Positions 28,456 to 37,564 of a DNA stretch of 64,000 nt are shown in pieces. The stretch is from Longimicrobiales bacterium. GTDB lineage: Bacteria > Gemmatimonadota > Gemmatimonadetes > Longimicrobiales > Gaopeijiaceae. The stretch spans positions 1,013,501 to 1,077,500 of the forward strand of contig OY282361.1 in NCBI GenBank assembly GCA_958295645.1, given 5' to 3'. Below the pieces are notes generated by a model. It was given only the letters and a program-made list of their open reading frames with translations, made no database searches and was not told the DNA's origin. Made by a program: the position numbers and the translations under genes. Numbering within the stretch: position 1 is the stretch's first letter; each line of letters starts with the position of its first letter.

Positions 28456-30294
28456 TCACGGCTTCTCGTGCGACGGGCCCGTGCCGGGCGCGTCTTCGAA
28501 GACCACGTCCGGGTCTTCGGGCTTTGGTTGTCTGGTCATGAGCCGGGACAGCGCCTCGTTTGGATCGGCCCCTTCGGCAACGATGCGGAACACCTCCGTG
28601 CAAAGCGGCATCTCCACGCCGGCGCTGGCGGCAAGCTCGTGGACGGCGCGGACGGTCGCCACTCCCTCGGCGACGGTGCGTTCGCCCCGCAAAATCTCGC
28701 CAATCGGGCGGCCTTTGCCCAGTTGCACACCCACGGCGCGGTTTCGGCTCAGCTCGCCGGTGCAGGTCAGGACCAGGTCGCCCATTCCGGCCAGCCCCGC
28801 GAACGTGGCCCGCTGCGCGCCGAGCGCCTTGCCGAGGCGGCTGGTCTCGGCGATTCCCCGCGTCATCAGGGCGGCCAGCGCATTGTGGCCCAAGCCCAGA
28901 CCCGACGCGACCCCGGCCGCCAACGCGACCACGTTCTTGAGCGCCCCGGCCAGTTCCACGCCCACCAGGTCCGGCGACGTGTAGACGCGGAACCGGTCCG
29001 TCTGGAGAAGCGCCTGGGCGGCGAGACAGGCCGCTTCGTCGCGGCTCGCGACCACGACCGCCGTCGGCGTGCCCGCGGCGACTTCCCGGGCGAAGCTGGG
29101 ACCCGAGAGAACGCAGAGGCGGCGAACCTGCCGCGCCGGCAGATAGGCCGCGAAGACTTCGTCCATCCGGCGCTTGGTCGCGACCTCGATGCCCTTGGAG
29201 CAGGACACCACCAGCGCCTCCTCGGGCATCAGCGCCGCCGCCTGCTCCAGCACTGCGGCCGAGTGTTGCACCGGACACGCCCAAACCACCGAGGCCGCTC
29301 CCGCCAGCGCCTCCTCCAGCGAGTTCGTAACCGAGAGCCGCCTGCGATCGAGGGGAACCCCGTCCAGGTAGAGCGCATTGACGCCGGAGGCTTCGACCGA
29401 GGCCACGACCTCCGGCTCGCGAGCCCACAAGCGAACCGCGACCGAGCCCGCCAGCAGGCCAGCCAGCGCCGTGCCCCAGGAGCCCGCCCCGATCACCGCC
29501 ACCGGCGCCCCCTTCCGGTCCGGCAACCCGCCCGAACCCGAACCCGGCGCCGCAGCCACCGCCACCGGCGCCCCCTCCCGGTCCGGCAACCCACCCGAAC
29601 CCGGGTCCGGCGCCGCGACCCGGCCAGCCCCCGCCGCCGGCCCGGCCTCGCCCACAGAGTCCGCCGCCCCCTGCCCGCCCCCTCGCGCCGGCGGATCAGG
29701 CTCTCCCAGCTTGGGCTCCTCGCCGGCCGCCAAGCGCGCCAAGTTGCCCCGGTGCGCCCAGGCGACGAAGACCGCCACGGCAAACATGAACGCCCGCAAC
29801 GGAGTCCCGGCTCCCGCGTCCAGCCACGCCGCCGCCGCCACCGCCGCGCCGGCCGCCACCGAGGCCAGCGAGACGTACCGCGTCAGCAGGACGATCGTCC
29901 CCCACGCAATCACCCCCACGGCCAAGACGGGCAGCGAGAGCGCGGCCAGCGCACCGGCGCCGGTCGCGACTCCCTTTCCCCCCCGAAAGCCGACCCAGAA
30001 CGAGAACACGTGCCCGACGACGGCGGCCGCGCCGTAGAGCACCCCCCAGGACGGCTCGGCCAGGCCGTCCAGCAGCGGAAACCAAAACGCCGGCGCGAAG
30101 CCCTTGACGATGTCCACCAAAATCACCGGCACGCCCGCCCTCCATCCCAGGACGCGGAACGCGTTGGTGGCGCCGAGGTTGCCGCTGCCCTGCCCTCGCA
30201 GGTCGATGCCGTAGACCGCGCGCCCGATCCAGTACGAGGCCGGAGTGGCGCCGACGACGTACGCCGCCGCCGCCAGCAGCAGGACCGAGGTCAC
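28456..30294 (-). CDS. plsY-gpsA: PlsY-GpsA fusion: glycerol-3-phosphate acyltransferase / glycerol-3-phosphate dehydrogenase
   Basis: One uninterrupted frame, 612 residues. Residues 1-197 are PlsY, a five-TM acyl-phosphate:glycerol-3-phosphate acyltransferase, with GSGNLGATNAFRVLG and FRGGKGVATGAG. Residues 198-262 are a Gly/Pro/Ala-rich linker with a tandem 21-residue duplication. From about 263 comes GpsA, which reduces dihydroxyacetone phosphate to glycerol-3-phosphate: GAGSWGTALAGLLA, CSKGIE, SGPSFAREVA, GALKNVVALAAG and TCTGELSRN. GpsA's product is PlsY's substrate. Start: GTG 30294 overlaps the der stop (GTGA). In-frame GTGs at the linker end could give a separate GpsA, so two products are possible. 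DUF512-der-plsY-gpsA is a familiar gene order; the fusion is not usual. Confidence 0.85.
   Translation of the reverse strand: MTSVLLLAAAAYVVGATPASYWIGRAVYGIDLRGQGSGNLGATNAFRVLGWRAGVPVILVDIVKGFAPAFWFPLLDGLAEPSWGVLYGAAAVVGHVFSFWVGFRGGKGVATGAGALAALSLPVLAVGVIAWGTIVLLTRYVSLASVAAGAAVAAAAWLDAGAGTPLRAFMFAVAVFVAWAHRGNLARLAAGEEPKLGEPDPPARGGGQGAADSVGEAGPAAGAGRVAAPDPGSGGLPDREGAPVAVAAAPGSGSGGLPDRKGAPVAVIGAGSWGTALAGLLAGSVAVRLWAREPEVVASVEASGVNALYLDGVPLDRRRLSVTNSLEEALAGAASVVWACPVQHSAAVLEQAAALMPEEALVVSCSKGIEVATKRRMDEVFAAYLPARQVRRLCVLSGPSFAREVAAGTPTAVVVASRDEAACLAAQALLQTDRFRVYTSPDLVGVELAGALKNVVALAAGVASGLGLGHNALAALMTRGIAETSRLGKALGAQRATFAGLAGMGDLVLTCTGELSRNRAVGVQLGKGRPIGEILRGERTVAEGVATVRAVHELAASAGVEMPLCTEVFRIVAEGADPNEALSRLMTRQPKPEDPDVVFEDAPGTGPSHEKP
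29495..29620. repeat. 63-bp tandem duplication at the plsY-gpsA joint
   Basis: Two adjacent 63-bp units (29495-29557 and 29558-29620) differ at a handful of bases. Each encodes GSGGLPDRxGAPVAV; the unit nearer GpsA runs straight into its Rossmann motif, so the duplicated segment includes the first codons of the GpsA domain. Confidence 0.85.
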
Positions 30295-31619
30295 GATTCG
30301 GCCCGGTCGCGCCCGCTCTTGCGGAACCGGAGCCGCACGGGCACGCCGCTCAAGTCCCAACGCCGCCGCAGTCCGTTGGCCAGGTAGCGCCGGTATCCGT
30401 CGGGAACGTCGCGCGGGAAGTTGGAGAAGAGGACGAACGTCGGGGGAGCCGTTTCCGCCTGGGTGGCGTACTTGAGCTTGATCGGCCGCCCCCGAACGTG
30501 CGGAGGAGCCCGCTTGCTCGTCAGTTCCTGGACGGCTTGGTTCACCTCCGGGGTCTGGATGCGCGTCCGCCGCCGCTCGGCGACGGCGACGACCAGGTCG
30601 AGCGCCTTGCGAACGCGCAGGCCGGTCAAGGCCGAGGCGAAGAGGAAGGGCGAGTCGCCGAGAAACGGCGCCCGGCGGCGCACCTCGCGCTCGATCTCCT
30701 GGGCCGTGCGCGCGTCCTTCAGCGCCAGGTCCCATTTGTTGCAGACCGCGACGACGCCGCAGCCCGCGTCCCAGGCCGTCCGCGCCACCTTCACGTCCTG
30801 GGCGTGGAGCCCCTCCGCGACGTCGATCATCACCAAGCAGACGTCCGCGTCCTTCACCACGCGAGCCGTCCGGACGTTGGCGTAGTACTCCACCGCGTCC
30901 CGAATTCGGGCGTGGCGCCGCAGGCCGGCGGTGTCCACGAACGTGATCGCGCGCTGGTGGTACCGCATCTCGAGGTCGACGGGGTCCCGGGTCGTTCCGG
31001 CCTGTTCGCTGACCAGCACGCGATCCTCCCCGAAGAGGCGGTTGACGAAGGAGGACTTGCCCGCGTTGGGCTTGCCGATCACCGCCACGCGGACGTCGCT
31101 CTCGGTTCGGCCTTCCGTGCCCTCGGGCAGGCAGGCCAGCAGCGCGTCGAAGAGATCGCCCAGTCCCCTTCCCGAGGCCGCGCTGACGGGATGCGGGCGG
31201 CCCGTGCCCAGCGCCCAGAAGTCCAGGTGGGACTGCTCGGCGGGCAGCCCGTCCACCTTGTTCACGGCCAGCAGCAGGGGCTTCTCGGCGCGCCGAAGGA
31301 CTTGGGCCAAGCGCTCGTCCAGCGCATGCACGCCCGCCTTCGAGTCCACCAGGAGGATCACCGCGTCCGCTTCGCCGACGGCCGTCATCGCCTGGCTTCG
31401 GATCTGGCGGTCCATCTCCCGCGCGGAGCCCTCGATCACGCCGCCCGTGTCCACGACCAGAAAACGGCGTCCGGCCCACTCCGCCTCGCCGAAGTTGCGG
31501 TCGCGGGTCACGCCGGGCGCGTCGTCGACGATGGCGGCTCGCCGTCCGATCGCCCGGTTGAAGAAGGTGGACTTGCCGACGTTGGGGCGGCCCACGATCG
31601 CGACCACGGGAAGGCTCAC
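30291..31619 (-). CDS. der: Ribosome-assembly GTPase Der (EngA)
   Basis: Tandem-GTPase needed for 50S subunit maturation, 442 residues. First G domain: GRPNVGKST, DTGGVIEG, NKVD. Second G domain: GKPNAGKSS, DTAGLRRH, NKWD. The C-terminal KH-like domain follows (APPHVRGRPIKLKYATQ). Start: GTG 31619 overlaps the DUF512 stop by 4 nt; the leading residues VSLPVVAIVGRPN fit the family start. The 3' end overlaps the plsY start by 4 nt. Confidence 0.97.
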   Translation of the reverse strand: MSLPVVAIVGRPNVGKSTFFNRAIGRRAAIVDDAPGVTRDRNFGEAEWAGRRFLVVDTGGVIEGSAREMDRQIRSQAMTAVGEADAVILLVDSKAGVHALDERLAQVLRRAEKPLLLAVNKVDGLPAEQSHLDFWALGTGRPHPVSAASGRGLGDLFDALLACLPEGTEGRTESDVRVAVIGKPNAGKSSFVNRLFGEDRVLVSEQAGTTRDPVDLEMRYHQRAITFVDTAGLRRHARIRDAVEYYANVRTARVVKDADVCLVMIDVAEGLHAQDVKVARTAWDAGCGVVAVCNKWDLALKDARTAQEIEREVRRRAPFLGDSPFLFASALTGLRVRKALDLVVAVAERRRTRIQTPEVNQAVQELTSKRAPPHVRGRPIKLKYATQAETAPPTFVLFSNFPRDVPDGYRRYLANGLRRRWDLSGVPVRLRFRKSGRDRAES

Positions 31620-32938
31620 GGGCCGGCCTGCTTCGTTCCCGCACACGGCGGCGGCGAGCTCCCCGACGAACCCAGCACGGCCTCCGGCAGGCCGAACCCC
31701 GTCCGCACGGCCGCTGGCTCCAGCCTGCGTTCCACGTCGGCCAGCGACGTGCCGTCGACGAACAGGCCGTCCGCGTTCAGCGCCTCGGCTGGCAACAGCA
31801 CCACGTCCCCTTCGCGCGGCTCTCCCACCGCAGGCACCACGTCCTGGCCAGCCATCAGCCCCGCGATCGTGACCGTCGGCCCGAAGTACTGGTTCTCCAC
31901 GGCCACGACCTGCACCTCCGCACGCGTTCGCGCGGCCACCTCCGGAGCGACCCGCGTCATGAAGGGCGCCATGGACCTGCCCGTCGCGATGCGCAGCCGG
32001 CGCAGACCGTCGAAGGGGCGCAACCTGTCCTTGCCGGCCTCGAAGTCGTCCAAGAAGGCCCGGAGCGCGCCCACTCCGTTCTCGGCCAGGCCCGCCTCTT
32101 CGTAGTAGGCGGCGGAGGGGGGCTCGCGTTCGGCGATCAGGAAGAGTTCGTCGGCGGCGTAGCACCAGGCGCCCCCGCGTTCCGACTGGGCCTTGTCGCG
32201 CGCCGCCTCCACTTGGGCCAGGGCGCGTTCCGCCTCCTCGGCCTGCAGGAGCCGAACGGGCCGGTTCAGATTGTGCCGCGTGAGCCCCACCGGCACCACG
32301 GACAAGGTCGGGACCCCGTCTCCGAGCGCGTAGAGTTCGCGGATGGTGCGGTCGAGTTCGGCGCCGTCGTTCCAGCCGGGGCAGAGCACGACCTGGGCGT
32401 GCACTTGGAGGCCGCCGTTCACGAGGAGCTCCAGCTGGTCGAGGATCGGGGCGGCGCGGTCGTTGCCGAGCAGGCGGTTGCGGACTTGAGGGTCGGTGGC
32501 GTGGACGCTCACGTACAGGGGCGATATGCGCTGGTCGACGAGCCGCTGGAGTCCGCGGGGGCCGAGATTGGTCAGCGTGACGTAGCTGCCGTAGGTGAAG
32601 GACAGGCGGAAGTCGTCGTCGCGAACCCACAGCGGGCTGCGCGCGCCCGGCGGGTTGCCGTCGATGAAGCAGAAGACGCAGGCGTTCGCGCATTCGCGGA
32701 TCTTGTCCGCTGCGGGCACGATGCCGAGCGGCTCGGAGAGATCGCGTTCGATTTCGTAGACGACGGTGGCTCCGGCCGGATCGACCGTCTCCAGCTCGAG
32801 CCGGGTCTCGGCGGTGCGAAAAGCGAAGTCCAAGGAATCCCGCACCTGCGCCCCGTTGACGCTCAGGACGCGCGTTCCGATGCGCATCTCCAGGGCCTCC
32901 CCGAGAGAACCCGAGGCGATTTCAGCGATTCGCACCAC
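31616..32938 (-). CDS. DUF512 radical-SAM-like iron-sulfur protein
   Basis: 440 residues, function unknown. An N-terminal PDZ-like part (about 1-60, VLSVNGAQVRD) precedes a cysteine cluster CANACVFCFIDGNP (CxxxCxxC) of the radical-SAM type. A TIM-barrel-like region (SVHATDPQVRNRLLGND, CPGWNDG, SVVPVGLTRHN) and the DUF512 C-terminal domain (TGRSMAPFM, ENQYFGPTVTIAGLMAGQD) follow. In many bacteria this gene precedes der, and here the two overlap by 4 nt. The GTG start follows an 83-nt gap. Confidence 0.9.
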   Translation of the reverse strand: MVRIAEIASGSLGEALEMRIGTRVLSVNGAQVRDSLDFAFRTAETRLELETVDPAGATVVYEIERDLSEPLGIVPAADKIRECANACVFCFIDGNPPGARSPLWVRDDDFRLSFTYGSYVTLTNLGPRGLQRLVDQRISPLYVSVHATDPQVRNRLLGNDRAAPILDQLELLVNGGLQVHAQVVLCPGWNDGAELDRTIRELYALGDGVPTLSVVPVGLTRHNLNRPVRLLQAEEAERALAQVEAARDKAQSERGGAWCYAADELFLIAEREPPSAAYYEEAGLAENGVGALRAFLDDFEAGKDRLRPFDGLRRLRIATGRSMAPFMTRVAPEVAARTRAEVQVVAVENQYFGPTVTIAGLMAGQDVVPAVGEPREGDVVLLPAEALNADGLFVDGTSLADVERRLEPAAVRTGFGLPEAVLGSSGSSPPPCAGTKQAGP

Positions 32939-33021
32939 GGACGGTCATCTCCCCGCCGAGCAGACGAACCCGGCCGTCCGCAACGGGCGCGCGGCCGCGG
33001 AGAACCGGCTGCCCCGCCCTC

Positions 33022-33900
33022 CTAGCGGTGGCGCGCCAGCATCTCCTGGAACAGGATGTGGTCGCGCACGGTGTTCCAGGTGTACCGCGTGGACAAGCTG
33101 TTGACGGTGACGAGGGTCGAGCTGGTGATCAGGGGCTCCAGCAGGCCGATGGCGCGGTCCACGTCGCCCAGTTCCGCGTACGTCTGGGCCCACCGGCGCT
33201 GCACGCCCGGCCGGGCTTCGTCGCTGACGGGCATCGACATGGCCTTTTCGAGTTCCGCCCGGGCGTCCGCCATCCTGCCGGCGCGCGCCAAGTTGCGAGC
33301 GTACTGCCCTTGCCAGTTGGCCTGGGCGTCCGGGTCGTCGAAGGACAGGGGATTGCGGTCCCATGCGGCTACGAGCTGCCCCCAAAGGATGCGCGACTCG
33401 TGCAGGCGGTCTGCCACGCGGTGGACCCACGCCTTCTCGGCCAGGCAACTGCAACGGTGTCCCGGATCCGGATGGTCCAGCGAGAGATCGAGGATCATCT
33501 CGTCGAACTCCCCGCCATGAAGCAACGCCGGAAAGGTGTTGGTCACCGCAGCCACCTGCACCGCGGAGAGGCGAACGCGCGCCCGCGCCTTGCGAAACGC
33601 TCTTTGCATGCCGTTGACGCCGGCTCCCGAGGCCAGAGCCTGGAACACCTGCTCGCGCACCCATTGGCCCTCCGAGGCTTCGAGCGCCGTGGTGGCCTGC
33701 TCCAGCAACTGGGCGGCGACCTCGAAGTCGCCCAGCCGACGCGCCGCCGACGCTCCGCTCATCAACGTCTCGAAGCTCGTTGCGTTGCGAGCCGCCTGCA
33801 CGCGCGCCATGAGATCCGGCCCAGGCGTCTGCGCTCCGACGAGCGCGACGGGCGGAGCGACAAGGACAACGGCGGCGGCGAGCACGAGTCCATAGCGCAT
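33022..33900 (-). CDS. Exported TPR-like protein
   Basis: 292 residues from ATG 33900. The signal peptide (about 1-23, LVLAAAVVLVAPPVALVGAQ) is followed by helical repeats of TPR type (AARRLGDFEVAAQLLEQATTAL, YARNLARAGRMADARAELEKAM, WAQTYAELGDVDRAIGLLEPLI). One CSC motif is present in the middle. No enzyme domain is recognised. It probably acts as a periplasmic protein-interaction factor. Confidence 0.7.
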   Translation of the reverse strand: MRYGLVLAAAVVLVAPPVALVGAQTPGPDLMARVQAARNATSFETLMSGASAARRLGDFEVAAQLLEQATTALEASEGQWVREQVFQALASGAGVNGMQRAFRKARARVRLSAVQVAAVTNTFPALLHGGEFDEMILDLSLDHPDPGHRCSCLAEKAWVHRVADRLHESRILWGQLVAAWDRNPLSFDDPDAQANWQGQYARNLARAGRMADARAELEKAMSMPVSDEARPGVQRRWAQTYAELGDVDRAIGLLEPLITSSTLVTVNSLSTRYTWNTVRDHILFQEMLARHR

Positions 33901-33979
33901 GATGCGGCTCCGAATCAGCAATAGCGAGAAGCAGGTCGCGCACATCGCCTCGCCGACGGCGGGGAAGCGACGCGAAGAA

Positions 33980-34052
33980 AGCGGGAGACGGGACTCGAAC
34001 CCGCGACCCTCAGCTTGGGAAGCTGATGCTCTGCCAACTGAGCTACTCCCGC
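33980..34052 (-). tRNA. tRNA-Gly (anticodon CCC)
   Basis: Minus-strand cloverleaf: acceptor GCGGGAG/CTCCCGC, D arm GCTC/GAGC, anticodon stem TCAGC/GCTGA with loop TTCCCAA (anticodon CCC, reads GGG), T arm GCGGG-TTCGAGT-CCCGT. Discriminator is U; CCA is not encoded. It starts 17 nt after the stop of the TPR lipoprotein gene and may be co-transcribed with it. Confidence 0.96.
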
Positions 34053-34069
34053 AGTGGCGGCGGCCAAGT

Positions 34070-35479
34070 TCAAGGGTCGAGGACTTCCAGGTAGTAGGCC
34101 ATCACCGCCTCGTCGCTCGTGAAGTCGGCCTGGAACGCTTGAGCGACCTCGGCCTCGGGCGCCACCACGCGAACGTCCGTATAGCCGATCACCGCTCCGT
34201 CCTCTCCCAGGAAGTGGACTCGCACTTGGACGGTCGTGCCCGCCTCGAGGGACTTGTTGAGGAAGTGGCCGACCAACGAGCCGCCCCCAGCCGACCTCGG
34301 CGTCAGCGTCGTTTCCTCGATTTCGAACGTCAGGGCTTGAGCCGTCTCGAGGATCCTGACGGCCTCCTGCTCGTCCCCCGTCTGAACCAGCGCTTGAGCG
34401 AAGAGCCTGTAGTTGTACGAGCCGTAGGGATCCAACTCGATCAAGCGCGCACCTACGTCCAACAGCTCTTCCCATGCCTCGGAGTCGAAGAGCGCCTGGG
34501 CCAAGTTGTACAGGGCGTCGCGGCTCTCGGGCGCGACTTCCGCCACCATGCGAAACGCGTCGGCCGCCTGCTCGTAGGCTTCGCCTCCGTACAAGCCGAC
34601 GCCGATGTTCATGTAGTCGCGCAACCCCAAGCCCTCCGCCGACAGGAGGTTGTCGTAGATGGCTTGGGCCGAGTCGGGCATCCCCGCCTCCGAAAGGGCG
34701 GCCGCCATGCTCGATAGCGCGGTCACGTCGCCGGGATGCGAAGCCAAGTAGGTCTCGTACTCGGCCACGGCGTCGTCGTAGCGCTCCGTTTGGCTCAGCA
34801 GTTGGGCCCTGTTGAAGGAAACGCTCATCTCCCTCTCGGCCCAGCTCGCCAGCATGGCGCTGTCCGCGTCCTCCATTCTGGGGTTGCGGATGATGCCGAG
34901 CGCCAGGCCGAAGGCTTCGACGGCGTCCTCGGTACGGCCCTCCATGTTGTAGCTCATGCCCAGGTTGATGAGGGCTTCGGGCCGCTGGCCGGGGAAGATC
35001 AGCTCCGCCTTCTCCAAGAGGGGGATGCCTACCGCGGCGTCGCCGGCGTCCAAGGGCTCGATGGCGCTGTTGAACGCGTCGATCCAGGCGGCCTCGCGTT
35101 CGATGCGAACGTCTTCCGAGTAGGCCGGGTACAGCTCGAGGGCCTTGACGAAGAGCGTGTCCGCCCCGACGTAGTCGTCCAGGCCGATTTGCGCCTGTCC
35201 GGCGAGCATGTACCCCATCGGGTTCGTCGGTTCCTGCATGATCGACGTCGTGGCCGCCGCCAGCGCCTCCCGGTAGCGGGCCTCGCCCCCGTCCGCGGCC
35301 TCGCCCGCCTGCAGCAACGCGAACTGAGCCGTTCTCGTGTGCGTGTTGTCCCTGGGGGGGAATCCATCCATGGCGGCGCCGCCTCCCGAGCCGCCGCCGC
35401 CCCCGGAGCCCGAGGCGCACCCGCCCATTGCCAGAACGCCTGCCAGCGCCGCGATGAAGCCGAACCGAACCTTGTTCAC
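34070..35479 (-). CDS. TPR-repeat lipoprotein
   Basis: 469 residues. Start: GTG 35479 with a strong GGAGGA 4 nt upstream, and a sigma-70-like promoter at 35563-35591. The leader ends at a cysteine (GVLAMGGCAS), followed by a Gly/Ser spacer. The body is a chain of tetratricopeptide repeats (LINLGMSYNMEGRTEDAVEAFGLAL, AEYETYLASHPGDVTALSSM, LYNLAQALFDSEAWEELLDVGARL). A C-terminal beta-rich domain (about 385-469, VQVRVHFLGEDGAVIGYTDV) resembles an Ig-like cap. Function unknown; probably an envelope scaffold. Confidence 0.78.
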   Translation of the reverse strand: MNKVRFGFIAALAGVLAMGGCASGSGGGGGSGGGAAMDGFPPRDNTHTRTAQFALLQAGEAADGGEARYREALAAATTSIMQEPTNPMGYMLAGQAQIGLDDYVGADTLFVKALELYPAYSEDVRIEREAAWIDAFNSAIEPLDAGDAAVGIPLLEKAELIFPGQRPEALINLGMSYNMEGRTEDAVEAFGLALGIIRNPRMEDADSAMLASWAEREMSVSFNRAQLLSQTERYDDAVAEYETYLASHPGDVTALSSMAAALSEAGMPDSAQAIYDNLLSAEGLGLRDYMNIGVGLYGGEAYEQAADAFRMVAEVAPESRDALYNLAQALFDSEAWEELLDVGARLIELDPYGSYNYRLFAQALVQTGDEQEAVRILETAQALTFEIEETTLTPRSAGGGSLVGHFLNKSLEAGTTVQVRVHFLGEDGAVIGYTDVRVVAPEAEVAQAFQADFTSDEAVMAYYLEVLDP

Positions 35480-35562
35480 GCAGTCCTCCTGATTGGGTTG
35501 GGCCGGACCTCCCGCCGACAAGCATTCGAGCGCCGCGGGATCCCAGCAAAAGCCAATCCGAA

Positions 35563-35591
35563 ATATATTGGCCAGCCCCGCGCAGGTCAAA
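35563..35591 (-). promoter_or_regulatory. Sigma-70-type promoter of the TPR lipoprotein gene
   Basis: On the minus strand TTGACC (35591-35586), a 17-nt spacer and TATATT (35568-35563). Transcription would begin near 35556, giving a leader of about 77 nt before the GTG start with its GGAGGA. This is one of the clearest -35/-10 pairs in the window. Confidence 0.65.
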
Positions 35592-35703
35592 AGAGAGGCG
35601 AATCGTCCTGGCGCCCGGCGCCCGACGGGCGGGCGCAACCCTCGCGCATGGCCCAGCGAGCCAGCCTCCTAGTTCCCGGCATCCACGGGCAGGCGGCCTG
35701 CGG

Positions 35704-37563
35704 TCAGGAGGACGCTCCGTTCAAGAAGGACAGGATGCGAACCCCCGCGACCTCGCTGAACCCCGGGATGCGCCCGATCTCCTCGGCCGTGGCGTTCCGA
35801 ACGCCCCGCACCGAACCGAAGCGCGAGAGCAGCGCCTGCTGCCGCTTTGGGCCGACCCCGGGGATTTCGGCGAGTTCCGAACGCAGAGTGCGCCGGGACC
35901 GCAACGCCCGGTTGTAGCCGACAGCGACCCGGTGCGCCTCGTCCCGGACCCGCTGCAGGAGGTAGAGCGCTGGAGCCGTCGGCGGGATGCGGACGCCGGG
36001 ACCCCGCCCCGGCAGGTACACGACCTCTTCCTTCTTGGCGAGCGCGGCCCAGGCGACCCCGGTCTCGCCGGACTCGGCGGCCGCGGCTTGGGCGGCGCCG
36101 AGCTGGCCCCGGCCTCCGTCGACCACCACAAGATCGGGAAGCCGGGCCTGGGCGTTGGCCGCCCGGGCGAAGTAGCGGCGAACGGCCTCGGCCATGGACC
36201 GGCAGTCGTCGTTGCCGGGTCCGCCCCGAATCCTCATTCGCCGGTATCCGGCGCGGTGGGGCTCCCCGTTCCTGAACGTCGCCACGGCGGCCACCGTCTC
36301 GGCTCCCTGGGTATGCGACACGTCGAAGCAGGCAATGAAGCGGGGAACGACCTTCAAGCCCAAGCAGTCCTGGAGTTCGTACAGCGTGTCGCCCGCCCTC
36401 GCCGGTGGAGAGAGCCCGCCGGTGCGCACGGCGTCTTCCAGCGCATGGCGAGCGTTGGCTACGGCCAGTTCCACGAGCCTCGCCTTGGCGCCGCGCTTGG
36501 GCGTGCGCGCCCGCACTCGCCTGCCCGACTTGCGCGTCAGCACCTGCGCGAGCAGTTCCATGTCCGGGAAGGCGGCGGGCAGGAGCACCTCGCGCGGCAG
36601 ATCGTCCAGCCCGGCCGCTCCGCTGGCCAGATAGGCGTGCGAGCAGTAGCGGGCGACCAGCGCCTCGTCGGCGTCGCCCGCCTCCGCGGCCAAGAAGTGC
36701 GCGTCGCGTCCGCTCATCACGCCGCCGCGGATGCGGAGCTTGACGGCCGCGGCGCGTGCGCCGTCCCGGGCCAAGCCCACGACGTCCTGGTCGCCGCCGC
36801 CGGGGGCCTGCACTCGTTGCTGCTCGGCGAGTCCGTTCAGTCCCGCTAGGACGTCTCGATACTGCGCAGCTCGCTCGAACTCCATGCAGGACGATGCCTT
36901 GCGCATCTCATCTTCAACTTTTGCTTGAAACTCGGCCACGTCGCCCGCGAGGACGCGGAGCAGCTCGGCGATCATGCTCCGGTAGTCGGCTTCGGACTGC
37001 TTCCCCGCGCACGGCGCGTGGCACCGGCCGATGTCGTAGTCCAAGCAGGGCCGCGCGGGGGTCTCGGCCGGCAGGTCGTACCTGCAGGAGCGCACGCCGC
37101 AGGTCTTCTTCAGGAGGTCCAGCGCCAGCCTCACCCGGCCCACCGCCACGAACGGCCCGAAGTACTTGGCGCCGTCCCGGCGCAGGCGCCGCGTCAGGTA
37201 GGCCCTGGGAAAGCGCTCGCCGACCGTGACCTTGACGTACGGATACTTCTTGTCGTCCCGGAGGTGGATGTTGAACCGGGGCTGGTGCTCCTTGATGAGG
37301 TTGGCTTCCAGGATCAGCGCTTCCGCCTCCGAGCCCACCACGAGCGTCTCCACCGACTGCGTGCGGCGAACCAGCTCGCGCGTCTTCACGCCGAGGCCCG
37401 TGCCCAGGTAGGAACGGACGCGGGCGCGAAGGTGCTTCGCCTTGCCGGCGTAGAGGATTTCCCCGTCGCGGCTCTTGAAGAGGTAGACGCCCGGCTTGGC
37501 CGGGAGGCGACTCGCGGACGCAGGCTCGAACGGGATGCCGGTCTCCTGTTCGCGCGGCGCCAT
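35704..37563 (-). CDS. uvrC: Excinuclease ABC subunit UvrC
   Basis: Dual-incision nuclease of nucleotide excision repair, 619 residues. N-terminal GIY-YIG domain (KPGVYLFKSRDGEILYAGKAKHL, about 22-100), cysteine cluster (RPCLDYDIGRCHAPC), UVR motif (MEFERAAQYRDVLAGL), RNase H-like second nuclease (ACFDVSHTQGAETVA, VVVDGGRGQL) and C-terminal helix-hairpin-helix (IPGVGPKRQQALLSRFGSV). Start: ATG 37563, one base after the murJ stop, so the two genes are co-expressed. Confidence 0.97.
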   Translation of the reverse strand: MAPREQETGIPFEPASASRLPAKPGVYLFKSRDGEILYAGKAKHLRARVRSYLGTGLGVKTRELVRRTQSVETLVVGSEAEALILEANLIKEHQPRFNIHLRDDKKYPYVKVTVGERFPRAYLTRRLRRDGAKYFGPFVAVGRVRLALDLLKKTCGVRSCRYDLPAETPARPCLDYDIGRCHAPCAGKQSEADYRSMIAELLRVLAGDVAEFQAKVEDEMRKASSCMEFERAAQYRDVLAGLNGLAEQQRVQAPGGGDQDVVGLARDGARAAAVKLRIRGGVMSGRDAHFLAAEAGDADEALVARYCSHAYLASGAAGLDDLPREVLLPAAFPDMELLAQVLTRKSGRRVRARTPKRGAKARLVELAVANARHALEDAVRTGGLSPPARAGDTLYELQDCLGLKVVPRFIACFDVSHTQGAETVAAVATFRNGEPHRAGYRRMRIRGGPGNDDCRSMAEAVRRYFARAANAQARLPDLVVVDGGRGQLGAAQAAAAESGETGVAWAALAKKEEVVYLPGRGPGVRIPPTAPALYLLQRVRDEAHRVAVGYNRALRSRRTLRSELAEIPGVGPKRQQALLSRFGSVRGVRNATAEEIGRIPGFSEVAGVRILSFLNGASS

Positions 37564-37564
37564 T

